NCBI GenBank assembly: GCA_012719125.1
Contig: JAAYAY010000199.1
Coordinates: forward strand, 1-54,396
DNA length: 54,396 nt
Origin: Planctomycetaceae bacterium
GTDB lineage: Bacteria > Planctomycetota > Planctomycetia > Pirellulales > Thermoguttaceae
Direction of reading: 5' to 3'
In this document: in pieces, positions 8,815-17,612 of the stretch
Position numbering within the stretch: position 1 is the stretch's first letter
Layout: every line of letters begins with the position of its first letter
Position numbers and translations under genes: made by a program
Notes under the pieces: model-generated
What the model was told of the DNA's origin: nothing
The model's database searches: none
What the model saw: only the letters and a program-made list of their open reading frames with translations

Positions 8815-10206
8815 TCAGCCGACCGGGGGCGATTCCGCCCGCAATTCGTAGAGGCGGGCAACCAGGGCCTTGCCGTCGACCTCGGGCGGCGCCACGCGCT
8901 GCTGGACGGCCATGGCCGCGGCCAGGCCGGCCGCCTCACCCGTCCGCACCACGTTGCCGGTGAGGCGGTAGCTGCCCAGGGCGTAGCAGTCGCCCGAGAT
9001 GCAGCGACCGGCCGTCAGCAGGTTGTCGACGCCGGCGGCCAGCAGGCAGCGGTAAGGGATCTGGTAGGGCCGGACGCGGAACTTGGGCGGGGCGGGCAGG
9101 CCCTGCGGCCGCTCTTCGTACGGATTGTCGACCGGGTGGATGTTCGAGCCCGAGCCGATCTCGGTGATCCCGTCGTCGAACCGGGCGCCCCGGTCTAGAT
9201 CTTCCCAGGTGAGGTAGTAGCGGCCGCGAATCCGCCGCGTTTCACGAACCCCGATGGCCGGTCCGGTTCCGATCAGGAAGGCGTCTTTCCAGTCGTCGCC
9301 GCCGTATTGCTTGAAGATCTCGACGCACTTGTGGATTTCTTCGCGTCCCTCGATCTCGGCCCGGGAAAGCTGGCGGGGGTCGGTGCCGTCGACGCCGTAG
9401 AACTGCGTGGCCATGAGTTGGAACACGCCCGGCTGACCGGGTTGGGGAAAGAGGGTGACCGGCGGGTAGCTGGCCCGCCAGCCCCCCTTGGCGAGAATCT
9501 CGACGAGCGGAGCGCCTTTGGCCGGTTCGCCCCGATAGCCGCCGATCGTGCCGAAGAGCGTGACGGGCTGGGTGCGGCCGTCGAAATCGCGGCCCATTTC
9601 ATACTCGCATCCGGCCGCGGCGGCCACGTCGCCGTCGCCCGTGGCGTCCACCACAACGTTTGCCTCGATGAATTCCAGGCCAGCCTTGCTGGCGGTAACC
9701 ACGCCGCTCAGCCGGGCGCCGTCCCTGGCGACCGCCACCGCCCGAGTGTGGAACTGGGTGACAACGCCCGCCTCGGCCATCATGCGATCGAGCAGCGACT
9801 TCATCTCTTCGATGACGTAGATATTCCGTCCGAAGACCTGATGGACGGGTAGACGCTGGTGGATTTCTGCATTCAGACCGCCGTGGCGGTGTCCTTCCAT
9901 CAGGTGGGAAACGCCGACTGCGGTCCAAACGCCGCCGAGAAAGGGGAGGTTTTCGAGGAGCAGCGTCTTGGCTCCCGCCCTAGCGGCATACAAGGCGGCG
10001 GCGCAACCGGCCGGCCCGCCGCCGCAGACGAGTACATCGACCTTGGCGGCGACCGGCGCCTCGCAGCGGAAGGTTTTCCGGTCCGGGTCGCGGTCCTCTT
10101 CGCCCGCTGCGGCGAGCACCGGCAGCGAGGCCGCGCCCGCGGTCGCCGCCGCCATAAAGCCTCGCCTGGTTACCGCACTCGCTCGGAGAATATTTCGTTC
10201 AGTCAT
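8815..10206 (-). CDS. Tat-exported FAD-dependent oxidoreductase
   Basis: 463 residues. The N-terminus carries a twin-arginine signal (TRRGFM, residues 13-18) and an Ala-rich hydrophobic segment, so export in folded form is likely. The Rossmann FAD-binding motif GGGPAG is at 62-67, followed by an acidic residue at the end of the second strand (LLLEN). A VVDATGDGD motif appears later, and a second FAD-contact region (LLTAGRCISGD) lies near the C-terminus. This is the arrangement of the FAD_oxidored family (PF12831), frequent in planctomycetes beside carbohydrate genes. The substrate is unknown. There is no neighbour in the same operon: the spacer upstream is 1.37 kb, and a perfect palindrome follows the stop. 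Confidence 0.88.
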   Translation of the reverse strand: MTERNILRASAVTRRGFMAAATAGAASLPVLAAAGEEDRDPDRKTFRCEAPVAAKVDVLVCGGGPAGCAAALYAARAGAKTLLLENLPFLGGVWTAVGVSHLMEGHRHGGLNAEIHQRLPVHQVFGRNIYVIEEMKSLLDRMMAEAGVVTQFHTRAVAVARDGARLSGVVTASKAGLEFIEANVVVDATGDGDVAAAAGCEYEMGRDFDGRTQPVTLFGTIGGYRGEPAKGAPLVEILAKGGWRASYPPVTLFPQPGQPGVFQLMATQFYGVDGTDPRQLSRAEIEGREEIHKCVEIFKQYGGDDWKDAFLIGTGPAIGVRETRRIRGRYYLTWEDLDRGARFDDGITEIGSGSNIHPVDNPYEERPQGLPAPPKFRVRPYQIPYRCLLAAGVDNLLTAGRCISGDCYALGSYRLTGNVVRTGEAAGLAAAMAVQQRVAPPEVDGKALVARLYELRAESPPVG

Positions 10207-11310
10207 CGTATCGCGACTCTTGTTGATTGGAGGTTTGTTTCAAACGAGGCCCTCCTTTGCGATTGTAGTTGTTTGGGCGACGGGCTCGCCACCGTGCGTC
10301 GATTGCACCTCGCCTGGGCGAGGATGCTGAGCGAACTTTCCCTGCCATGGGGTTACCGGTTATCAGAAGCTGTTTCGGAATGGTTGTGGGCGGTGTTGTC
10401 GGTTGATGCACTTATCGATCGATTGCTCCATCGAACGGCGGTGGCTATCGTGTTGTGGCGTAGTGGTTTACGGCGTCGTCGGGTGCGCAGAATCATTTTG
10501 ACTACCATGCAAAAGGGGGGATTTGGCGCTTGGCGGTGTTTTCGCTAAGTGCTTGTGGTTATGGGAGTTGGGGCGACTGTCTGGGCGGTCGTCGGTGAGA
10601 TGGTGAGCAATTACGGTGAAAAGACCGGCCGGTACAGGTGGTGGACGGGGAAGAACCGGGGAACGCTGATCGACGGTAATCGACGCTGATCTTGCGAGGC
10701 TGGAGTTGGTCAACGGGGAGCGAGTTTTGCCAATAAATAGGTTGGCGGTCGCTTCTGGCGAGGCGGAGTGGTGTCGGCTTTTCCTCGATTCTATGCTTTC
10801 TGACACTTACGACTCGAAAGGGGGGACTGGAATCGGTGGGAAACCACGAAATGGCGGACGAAAAGGGTCCGCGGCGCGAGGTGGGAGTACTGGACAAGGG
10901 AATGGACGACATGGGAAACGCCATGGGCGGGTGAGAGGTATGGGTGTAGTCTATTGTGTGTACATTAGTATACATATATGGCGCGGAAAGTCAATACAGG
11001 AATTGAACAGGTGGGGGGATATTTTTGGGGGGGTGGGGCGTCTTGAGCAGAGGGGACGAGTCGATGGATTGGTACGTCGAAAAACTGAATAGCGCAACAC
11101 TCGCCAGTGGCGCGTTCGCGGGCTACAAGGTCAATACCGACGTCGCCGACTGGGCCTTTGCCCCGGGCTGACATGTTTGGGCCCCTTCGGGGCGGAGGAT
11201 GGGAACCGCAGAATATCGAACAGGGCATGTCGAAAGGCGAAGTGAGGGGGTGGGAGAGAGGGGTAGCAGGTCGGGTGATTCAGGTTGAGAAGGTGGGGAG
11301 TTGTTCCTGG

Positions 11311-11330
11311 ATTCCCGTCTGCGCGGGAAT
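11311..11330. repeat. dRS3-like 20-bp palindrome (ATTCCC-N8-GGGAAT)
   Basis: ATTCCC, eight bases, then GGGAAT, with inner bases CG/CG that extend the pairing. This matches the form of the neisserial dRS3 repeat and of similar short palindromes scattered in many genomes. It directly abuts the 21-bp tandem repeat. Confidence 0.7.
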
Positions 11331-11387
11331 GACGTGGTGCTGCGTAGGAATGACATGGTGGTGTGTGGGAAGGACGTGCCGCTGAGT
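11325..11387. repeat. Three degenerate 21-bp tandem repeats
   Basis: Units 11325-11345, 11346-11366 and 11367-11387 share a GGGAATGACGTGGTG-like core with a few substitutions each. The first unit overlaps the right half of the dRS3-like palindrome, so the array may have grown by slippage from it. Confidence 0.7.
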
Positions 11388-11572
11388 GCGTGCAGAAGTT
11401 CATGCCGCATGTAACGACTGCGCCGGTCGTCGGGGTTGCTGGAACGCGGCCTGGGGAGGGCCTTGTGGGCCCCGTTGGGGCGGTCGGCCCCGCCGTGGAC
11501 TATTCTTCACGTAAGGGCGAGTGTTTCTTCGCCGCGATTCATCCGACTCCGAACGACCGGGAAAGGGCTGAA

Positions 11573-12301
11573 ATGGGCTATCGATTTGTGATCAACGGCC
11601 AACCGTCCGAAACGTACGAGGAACAGGCGATTCGGCAATTGATCGAATTGCGGGTGATCGGGCCGGATACGCCGGCGTGGCGCGAAACGATGGACTGCTG
11701 GCAGCCGGCTTGCCAGATCAGCGACCTGGCAACGCTCTTCCCCGGCGCGACGGCGGCGGCCGGACCGGCTTCGCCACCGCCGATTCCCGCCCGGGTCGCC
11801 CGCGATGCCGGCGGCTCGGAGCCGACGCGGGAATTCCGCGGCGAAGGGGCACCCGTCCCGCCGTTCCCCTCCACCGCCGGCCGCCCCGGTGGTCTTGAGA
11901 CCGCGGCGCTGCAACTGGTCCACTGGTTCTTCCGGCCGTGGAACGGGCGCCGATCGCGGGTTGCCGACTACGTCGGCCAGAACCCGCACCGGGCCATTCC
12001 CGTGGCCCTCGCCCTAGTCGCAGGCATGTTCCTTTTGTTCTGCATCGTCGTGAGCCCGTTCGTCGCGGAGAGCGGGGGCGGCCAGACGCCTGTGGGGAAC
12101 TCGGGACAGTTCTCCCCCATGCTCGGTCAGGCTGGGGGCGGCGGCTTCAATATGCAGAACTGGCGGACCATGCAGAACGCCCAGGACTACAGCAGCAATG
12201 TCATCGACGACGTGTACAAGTACAATCGCGATTCCTTCGATCGACGGTACGACACGTATAAAGACGCCACGTACGATTGGCACCACAGTAACAGCGACTG
12301 A
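11573..12301 (+). CDS. GYF_2-domain membrane protein
   Basis: 242 residues from the ATG at 11573, chosen because the GYF-like domain begins right there (YRFVINGQ) and a GAAAGGG purine run lies just upstream; the frame stays open further 5'. Residues 1-55 resemble the GYF_2 domain (ING-Q...L...G.I...T..W......W.PA), a small peptide-binding fold used at the N-terminus of many planctomycete membrane proteins. A Pro/Ala-rich linker follows, then one hydrophobic helix (about residues 143-166, ALALVAGMFLLFCIVV). The C-terminus is Gly/Asn/Tyr/Asp-rich and probably extracytoplasmic. The stop is 6 bp from the end of the convergent rhaT gene. The molecular function is unknown. Confidence 0.75.
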   Translation: MGYRFVINGQPSETYEEQAIRQLIELRVIGPDTPAWRETMDCWQPACQISDLATLFPGATAAAGPASPPPIPARVARDAGGSEPTREFRGEGAPVPPFPSTAGRPGGLETAALQLVHWFFRPWNGRRSRVADYVGQNPHRAIPVALALVAGMFLLFCIVVSPFVAESGGGQTPVGNSGQFSPMLGQAGGGGFNMQNWRTMQNAQDYSSNVIDDVYKYNRDSFDRRYDTYKDATYDWHHSNSD

Positions 12302-12307
12302 GCCGTA

Positions 12308-13489
12308 CTAATGCCCTGCCGGCACTGCGGCGTTGAGGTAGTTGCCGTAGCCGACGATCATCGTCGAGCCGATCAGCAGGATCAGGCCCAGGGCCAGGCG
12401 GTTGCGGGTTCGCGGGCTCGTCCCCTTCCATTCCCGCAGGGCGATGCCCCACAGGCTGCTGAAGATGATGATGCTCGCCATGTGCAGCGTCCAACTGGAG
12501 AACTTGTAGTCGCCCATCTGGGTCTCGCCCATGCTGTAGAAGAAGAACTGCATGTACCAGACCGTGCCGGCCACGGCCGAGAGCAGGTAGTTGCGGAGCA
12601 TGGGCACTCGCTCCGTACGCGACTCGCCGGCGACCGTGCCGTTGGCCACGTCTTCGGCGTCGAACTGCGAGACGCCTTCGGCCGCGCTCACCTCGGCCAC
12701 GACCTTGCGGGTCAGGGAGAGGTACTCGTGGCCGGACCGATTCTTAATGTTGAGGATCACGCACCAGATGAAGTTGGTCGTGAACCCGCCCCAGAGCACG
12801 ACGACCAGCACGGGCAGATTCCGCCAGAGGATGCTGCCGCCCTGTTCGAGGAGAGACCTTTCGGCAAGTCCGGCGATGGGCGTGCCGGCTGCCAGCCCGT
12901 AGGCAAAAGCGGAACTCATGATGCCCGAGAAGGTGGCCACCAGGATACCCTTGATGAAGCTGAATTCCTTGACGGCCGCTTTCTTCTGCTCCTCGCTAAG
13001 CTCGCTTTCCTTCGACATTCCGGCCATGCCGGTGACGGCGATGCCCACGAGGCAGACCGCCACGCCCAGGAGGATGATCTTACCGGGGGTTCTACTAACA
13101 ATGTCGCCAATCGTGCCGTCAAAGATCGGCGGCATGAGCGTTCCGAAGGCGGCGCAGTAACCCAGGGCAACCGCCATGCCCAGGGCGATCCCCAGATAAC
13201 GCATGGTCAGCCCGAAGGTCAGTCCGCCCAGTCCCCACATGGCGCCGAACAGATAGGCCCACTTCACGGCGTTGGGGCTGCCCTCCCAGGCGGCTTGGAG
13301 CACTGCCGGCACGTCGGGCACCAGCAGGCAAGCCAGGGTCAGCGGGGCGATGATCCAACTGAACACGCCCCCCACCAGCCAATAGGTCTCCCACGACCAT
13401 TTCCTGACGCCGAGATAGGGAATATAAAAGCTCGCCGATGCCAGACCGCCGAGCCAGTGGAAGAACACGCCGAGAATGGGATTAGCCAT
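12308..13489 (-). CDS. rhaT: L-rhamnose/H+ symporter family protein (RhaT)
   Basis: 393 residues, slightly longer than E. coli RhaT (344). The hallmarks of the family are visible: WSWET near residue 32, LFGAMWGLGGLTFGLTMRYLG near 80-100, GTLMPPI, and WYMQFFFYSMG near the C-terminus. These align with E. coli RhaT's KKWSWETMW, FGAMWGIGN, GLTMRYLG and WYLQFFFYAWG. About ten hydrophobic helices are separated by a charged loop (KESELSEEQKKAAVKE) and a second soluble insertion near residues 255-290. The protein should sit in the inner membrane and import a deoxysugar with a proton. Its neighbours in this stretch (sugar-type oxidoreductases, DUF1080) fit carbohydrate use; rhamnose itself is not proven as the substrate. 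Confidence 0.88.
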   Translation of the reverse strand: MANPILGVFFHWLGGLASASFYIPYLGVRKWSWETYWLVGGVFSWIIAPLTLACLLVPDVPAVLQAAWEGSPNAVKWAYLFGAMWGLGGLTFGLTMRYLGIALGMAVALGYCAAFGTLMPPIFDGTIGDIVSRTPGKIILLGVAVCLVGIAVTGMAGMSKESELSEEQKKAAVKEFSFIKGILVATFSGIMSSAFAYGLAAGTPIAGLAERSLLEQGGSILWRNLPVLVVVLWGGFTTNFIWCVILNIKNRSGHEYLSLTRKVVAEVSAAEGVSQFDAEDVANGTVAGESRTERVPMLRNYLLSAVAGTVWYMQFFFYSMGETQMGDYKFSSWTLHMASIIIFSSLWGIALREWKGTSPRTRNRLALGLILLIGSTMIVGYGNYLNAAVPAGH

Positions 13490-13616
13490 AGTTGGGTTTC
13501 TCTATATGCGGGAGTCGTTGCGATTGGGCGAGGCACAGCAGACTATTCCGGGGCCTGCCTAATTGGGCAGCGCCGCGTCGGGGTGGTGCAGCGAGCCGAA
13601 ACCTTTGCGGCAGAAT

Positions 13617-13708
13617 CGTTTAACCCGCTGCCGCAGGCGAGGATTGCTAACCATCCCAAAGCGGCCTGTAGTCGGTGAACGACCTCGCCTGCGGCAGCGG
13701 GTTAAACG
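13617..13708. repeat. Perfect 26-bp inverted repeat with 40-bp loop
   Basis: Arms 13617-13642 and 13683-13708 are exact reverse complements, each containing CTGCCGCAGGCGAGG or its complement and ending in TTTAAC/GTTAAA. The repeat lies in the spacer (13490-13833) between rhaT and a Gfo/Idh gene, with no gene between. Both neighbours are on the minus strand, so it sits downstream of the oxidoreductase and upstream of rhaT. A long-stem terminator, a MITE-like element or a REP-type repeat are all possible; no T-tract follows. Confidence 0.85.
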
Positions 13709-13833
13709 AACGCTCTGCTGGGACTTGCGTTCACCGGCATTGGCCAAAACGCCATTCAGACAGAACACCCAGTCTTCGCTAAAGGAGGAGGCGTGTCAAG
13801 AAGGCGCCAACCATCGTTTTGCGACAGGCTGGA

Positions 13834-15153
13834 TTACGCAAAGCGCGGGGTCTGGATCGGTTTGTCCAGGTAGGCGTTTGCCTCGTCGTCCTTGAAGACT
13901 TCTTTGACCGGGTCGAACTCGAGCTTGCGTCCCAGGCGGATCGAAATGTGCCCGAGGAGCCCGAGGGAGGTGACGCGATGGCCCACTTCGGCCGGTTCCA
14001 GGGTCTCCTCCCGGCTGCGAACGCAGTCGATGAAGTCCTGTTTCTCGCTCTTGAAGCGGAACTGCTGATCGCCCGGCTTAGGGACGAGCTTGAGGAGCGA
14101 CTTGGGTTCGGCGTCCATCTTGGTGAAGTCGGCGTAGATCCAGCCCGCGTCGCCCTCGATGCGGAAATAGGGCTTTTCCGTTTTGTAGGTCCACTCCAGT
14201 CCGTCGGCGAAGCGGTAGGTGACGTTGAAGCTGAGGAGCACGTTCCAGAAGCTGTCCTTGCCGGGATAGACCCCTTTTCCGTCAATCTCGACCGGCCCGG
14301 ACCGTTCCTTGTCGGTAGCCCACATGGCGCCGTTGTTCAGATGGGTTCCCCAGTTGGTGATCATCCCGTCGCAATAGTAGAGGTGCCGCATCCAGCCGGG
14401 CCGGTCGAACGATTGGGGCTTGTGGACCCGGTTGAGCGTGTAGGGCGCCCGGGGTGCCGGGCCCTGCCAGCGTTCGTAGTCGAGTTCCTTGGGGACCGGC
14501 ATCTCGGGTTGCGGTGGGCAAGGGATGTCGCTTTCAGGCACGCAGGCGATGACCCGTTTGACCTTACCCAGGTAGCCGTTGCGGACGAGCGTCGCCGCCC
14601 AGTGGGCCGGTTTGCCGCTGCGGAATTCGCTGTCGACGCGGAAGATACGTTTGTACTCCTTGGCCGCGGCGATCAACCGCTGCCCTTCCTTGATCGTGCG
14701 GGTGATCGGCTTCTCCAGGGCCACGTCCTTGCCGGCCTTCATGGCGTCCAAAGCCATAATGGCATGCCAGTGGTCGGGCGTGGCGATCATCACGGCGTCG
14801 ATGTCGTCGCGGGCGAGCAGTTCCTGGTAGTCGGCGTACTTGTCGACGGCCGAGAAGCTCCCCTTGGCCTTGCCCGAGTCGTACTGCTCCTTGATCCGTT
14901 TGACGGCCTCGTCGAGACGCCAGGTGTCGACGTCGCAGACGGCCAGGGGCTGGACGCCGGGCGTGCGGACGAACAGCGGGATATTGTGATGATAGGTCTG
15001 CCGTCCGCAGCCGATGAAGCCCATGGTCACGCGGTCGTTGGGACCCGGTTCTCCGGCGGCCGCGAGCAGGTGGCGAGGCAGAACGAGCGGGGCCGCCACG
15101 ACGGCGGAGGCCTGGGCGAGGAATCGGCGGCGAGTCTGGCGAAACCTGGTCAT
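13834..15153 (-). CDS. Tat-exported Gfo/Idh/MocA family oxidoreductase
   Basis: 439 residues. TRRRFL at positions 7-12 followed by an Ala/Val/Leu stretch is a twin-arginine signal. The NAD(P) Rossmann motif GFIGCG follows near residue 44, then AVCDVD at the second strand end and the family motif EKPITRT near residue 140, whose Lys is the usual catalytic-site residue. The C-terminal half fits the alpha/beta C-domain of Gfo/Idh proteins (WGTHLNNGAMW, then a long beta-rich tail). Family members oxidise or reduce sugars, inositols and glycosides. The next minus-strand gene upstream is a second member, 131 bp away, so the pair may be co-transcribed. Confidence 0.9.
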   Translation of the reverse strand: MTRFRQTRRRFLAQASAVVAAPLVLPRHLLAAAGEPGPNDRVTMGFIGCGRQTYHHNIPLFVRTPGVQPLAVCDVDTWRLDEAVKRIKEQYDSGKAKGSFSAVDKYADYQELLARDDIDAVMIATPDHWHAIMALDAMKAGKDVALEKPITRTIKEGQRLIAAAKEYKRIFRVDSEFRSGKPAHWAATLVRNGYLGKVKRVIACVPESDIPCPPQPEMPVPKELDYERWQGPAPRAPYTLNRVHKPQSFDRPGWMRHLYYCDGMITNWGTHLNNGAMWATDKERSGPVEIDGKGVYPGKDSFWNVLLSFNVTYRFADGLEWTYKTEKPYFRIEGDAGWIYADFTKMDAEPKSLLKLVPKPGDQQFRFKSEKQDFIDCVRSREETLEPAEVGHRVTSLGLLGHISIRLGRKLEFDPVKEVFKDDEANAYLDKPIQTPRFA

Positions 15154-15240
15154 TTCTTCTTGCTCCCTGTCATCAATTCAAGAGAAGAACCATGGAACGG
15201 CGAAAGACACAAATCACACGAAAAACATGGGAGGTTCAGC

Positions 15241-15264
15241 AGCCAAAGTCTGGCGACTTCGGCT
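15241..15264. repeat. Short hairpin in spacer between two oxidoreductase genes
   Basis: Ten-base arms (15241-15250 and 15255-15264) pair with one mismatch around a TGGC loop. It lies 20 bp beyond the stop of the upstream minus-strand gene. The flanking text (CACAAATCACACGAAAAACATGGG) resembles low-complexity spacer repeats found in several planctomycete genomes; that resemblance is from memory and unverified. Confidence 0.55.
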
Positions 15265-15284
15265 ACGGCGAGTTCACTCCCACA

Positions 15285-16616
15285 TCATAACTTCCATCCG
15301 TCGCGATAGTCGATGGCCAGCATCTGGTTGGCGGCCTCATGATTAGTGAAGCACATCGTTTCGGCGTCCCACTCGAGCTTGACGCCCGGCGTTCGCATGG
15401 CGATCGAACCGAGCAGGGCGACCTCGGTAAGCGGGCCGCCGTAGTCGAAATTCGAGCCGGCCTGGCCGCCGTTGCGGATTGCGCCGGTCCAATCCGCATA
15501 ATGGTCGGCCACGCGCGGAAGGGACGGCTCCGGACGCTTGTAAGCCTCCATCTTCGCTTCCGGAAAGATCCGCAGGCCGTGCGCGCCGTGGCTGCCGTAG
15601 CGAATCTTTCCCTTGGTGCCGACGACGTAGGCGCCGGGCATCGGGACTTCCTGGTCGGGTTCCAGGTCGTCGGGGCGGGGGCGTTCGACGTCGCCTTCGT
15701 ACCAGTAGAGCGTGACGGGACCTCGCTTGCCGCGGGCGGGGAACTCGTAGCGGACCTTGGCACCGCGAGGAAACGTTTCTTTGTGACGGACGGGATCGTA
15801 CTCGGTTACCTCGGCCTGGATCGTGGTCGGCGCCCCGAGGTCGAGGGCCCAGAAGACCGGGTCGACCATGTGGCAGGTCCAGTCGCCGATGGAACCGGTA
15901 CCGAATGCGGCCCAGCCGCGCCAGGAGCCCGGCAGGTAGACCGGGTTGTAGGGGCGATGGCCCACCGGGCCGAGCCAGAGGTCCCAATCGAGCGTTTCGG
16001 GAACCGGGTGGGTCTCTGACAGCTTGTCGAGCGAATCGATACGCGTGTAAGAACTGCCCCGTTTGCCGTAGAGGGCGTGGACCTCGGTTACGTCGCCGAT
16101 GGCACCGTCCCAGATCCATTCGCAGAACGTGCGAATATGATCGTAGCTGTGGCCCTGATTGCCCAGTTGGGTGACGACGCCGGCCTTGCTCGCGGCTGCC
16201 CGCACGGCACGCACCTCGGCAATCGTGTGGGCCAGCGGTTTCTCGCAGTAGACGTGCTTGCCGCGCTCCAGTGCGGCGATGGTGGCCACGGCGTGGGTGT
16301 GATCGGGCGTGGAGATGACCACGGCGTCGACCTGCTTCTCCACCTCATCGAGCATCTTGCGGAAATCGCGGAACTCTCGGGCCTTGGGGTACTGGGCGAA
16401 GGAGTCCTTGCCGCGCTGGAGGTCGACGTCGCACAGGGCAACGACGTTTTCGGCCTTGAGGCCGCCCAGGTTGGCTCGGGCACGGCCGCCGGCGCCGATA
16501 TACGCCAGATTCAGTTTTTCGCTGGGCGGCGTGGCGCCGCTTCCGGCAACGGCAATTCGCGGGACAAGGATGGCGGCCGTGGCCGCGGTCTTCAGGAAAG
16601 TGCGCCGTTTGAGCAT
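15285..16616 (-). CDS. Second Tat-exported Gfo/Idh/MocA family oxidoreductase
   Basis: 443 residues from the ATG at 16616. This start was chosen because AGGAG lies 7 bases upstream and the protein then begins with a twin-arginine-like signal (KRRTFLKTAA). The frame is open for another 92 codons upstream but without any signal. Rossmann motif YIGAGGRARAN is followed by ALCDVD and the family motif CEKPLAHTI. WTCHMVDPVFWALDLG in the C-terminal domain matches the GDMG.H.....WAL pattern of secreted planctomycete members. The protein is expected to act in the periplasm on a sugar or glycoside with tightly bound NAD(P). It is divergently oriented from the DUF1080 gene, sharing a 236-bp promoter region. 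Confidence 0.9.
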   Translation of the reverse strand: MLKRRTFLKTAATAAILVPRIAVAGSGATPPSEKLNLAYIGAGGRARANLGGLKAENVVALCDVDLQRGKDSFAQYPKAREFRDFRKMLDEVEKQVDAVVISTPDHTHAVATIAALERGKHVYCEKPLAHTIAEVRAVRAAASKAGVVTQLGNQGHSYDHIRTFCEWIWDGAIGDVTEVHALYGKRGSSYTRIDSLDKLSETHPVPETLDWDLWLGPVGHRPYNPVYLPGSWRGWAAFGTGSIGDWTCHMVDPVFWALDLGAPTTIQAEVTEYDPVRHKETFPRGAKVRYEFPARGKRGPVTLYWYEGDVERPRPDDLEPDQEVPMPGAYVVGTKGKIRYGSHGAHGLRIFPEAKMEAYKRPEPSLPRVADHYADWTGAIRNGGQAGSNFDYGGPLTEVALLGSIAMRTPGVKLEWDAETMCFTNHEAANQMLAIDYRDGWKL

Positions 16617-16852
16617 GGATAACTCCTGGTCTCTTATGACACGGTCGGCCCGATTTGCCTTTTCGACGGGCTGGCGGTTCATGGTACTCGCAGCGGAAGG
16701 CGAACGCAAAGCAACTCCCCAAAAGAGTAGGGCAAGGACTGGCACGGGCCGGTCTGCAGGGTTAGGCTTGTGCTTGCGGCAGCTTGGCGGTTTGGCCGCC
16801 GGGGAAGTCAGAATGGAAATCATCACTTCTATGAATGGGGAGTACAACAACG

Positions 16853-17542
16853 ATGAGACATCGAACAATCCTCTCGGTCGTGTTCGTGGCATTGGCGGGT
16901 TCGATTGCCTGCGGCGGCGAGTGGACCAGCCTGTTCAACGGCAAGAACCTCGACGGCTGGTCGGTGCACAGCGGATTTGCCGACTATCGCGTGGAAGACG
17001 GCATGATCGTCGGCCGGGCCGTCGACGGCAGCCCCAACACGTTCCTGTGCACGGCCGAAACCTACGGCGATTTCGTGCTCGAGTTCGACGTGCTGGTCGA
17101 TCCGAATCTGAACTCGGGCGTGCAGTTTCGCAGCCTGATTGCCGAAGAGGACGCGACCTTTACAGTGGACCGCGACGGCAAGCAGGTCGAGCGGAAGCGC
17201 CCGAAGGATCGCGTTTACGGCTACCAGGTGGAGATCTCCAGTGAGGCCCAGAAGAACTCGGGCAACGTCTATGACGAAGCCCGGCGGGCGAAGTTCCTCG
17301 ACGACTTCACCAGCCGGCCCGACGCCGAAACGGCCTTCAAAGACAACCAGTGGAACCGCTACCTGGTGATCTGCAAGGGCAATTCGATCCGCACCTGGAT
17401 CAACGGCGTGCCTTGCGCCGATTTCGAGGACGACGTAACCCCCAAAGGCACGATCGGCCTTCAGGTCCACGGCATCCCCAAGGACAAGTTCCAGCCGTAC
17501 GAAGTCCGCTGGCGCAACCTGCGGCTGCTGAAGCTCGATTGA
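16853..17542 (+). CDS. DUF1080 / 3-keto-disaccharide hydrolase domain protein, secreted
   Basis: 229 residues from the ATG at 16853, preferred over an in-frame ATG 18 bp upstream because GGGGAG lies about 10 bases before it and the protein then starts with a clean signal sequence. That sequence (MRHRTILSVVFVALAGSIACGG) ends at a Cys that could be a non-canonical lipobox. The rest is one DUF1080 domain (PF06439), a concanavalin-like sandwich. It shows the typical opening WTSLFNGKNLDGW, FVLEFDVLVDPNLNSGVQFRS in the middle, and GTIGLQVHG near the end. Family members are linked to hydrolysis of 3-keto-glycosides, the products of sugar C3 oxidation by Gfo/Idh enzymes, which matches the divergent neighbour. 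It ends 70 bp before the three-haem protein. Confidence 0.9.
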   Translation: MRHRTILSVVFVALAGSIACGGEWTSLFNGKNLDGWSVHSGFADYRVEDGMIVGRAVDGSPNTFLCTAETYGDFVLEFDVLVDPNLNSGVQFRSLIAEEDATFTVDRDGKQVERKRPKDRVYGYQVEISSEAQKNSGNVYDEARRAKFLDDFTSRPDAETAFKDNQWNRYLVICKGNSIRTWINGVPCADFEDDVTPKGTIGLQVHGIPKDKFQPYEVRWRNLRLLKLD

Positions 17543-17612
17543 TCCGAGCGAACGCAGGAAGCGAACGTCGGTCGGCGCAACCGTCTGCACAGAGTAGAGA
17601 GGTTGAAGTTCC

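Larger units (their letters stand above)
10207..11572. other. Gene-poor 1.37-kb spacer with repeats
   Basis: No open frame here has a recognisable domain or a convincing start. The plus strand is unusually purine/G-rich from about 10,500 to 11,300, and a short AT-rich patch (TATACATATATGG) lies near 10,970. Two 9-base copies of ACGCTGATC about 20 bp apart occur near 10,665-10,695. A dRS3-like palindrome and a 21-bp tandem repeat, listed separately, lie at its right end. The left part must contain the promoter of the FAD oxidoreductase; the right part holds the promoter of the GYF gene. Decayed genes or an uncharacterised RNA cannot be excluded. Confidence 0.5.

Noticed and set aside
10559-10975. 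Minus-strand frame of 138 codons in the long spacer
   Set aside because: Ser/Pro/Arg-rich translation without motif; start lacks a ribosome site; purine bias of the plus strand explains the open frame.
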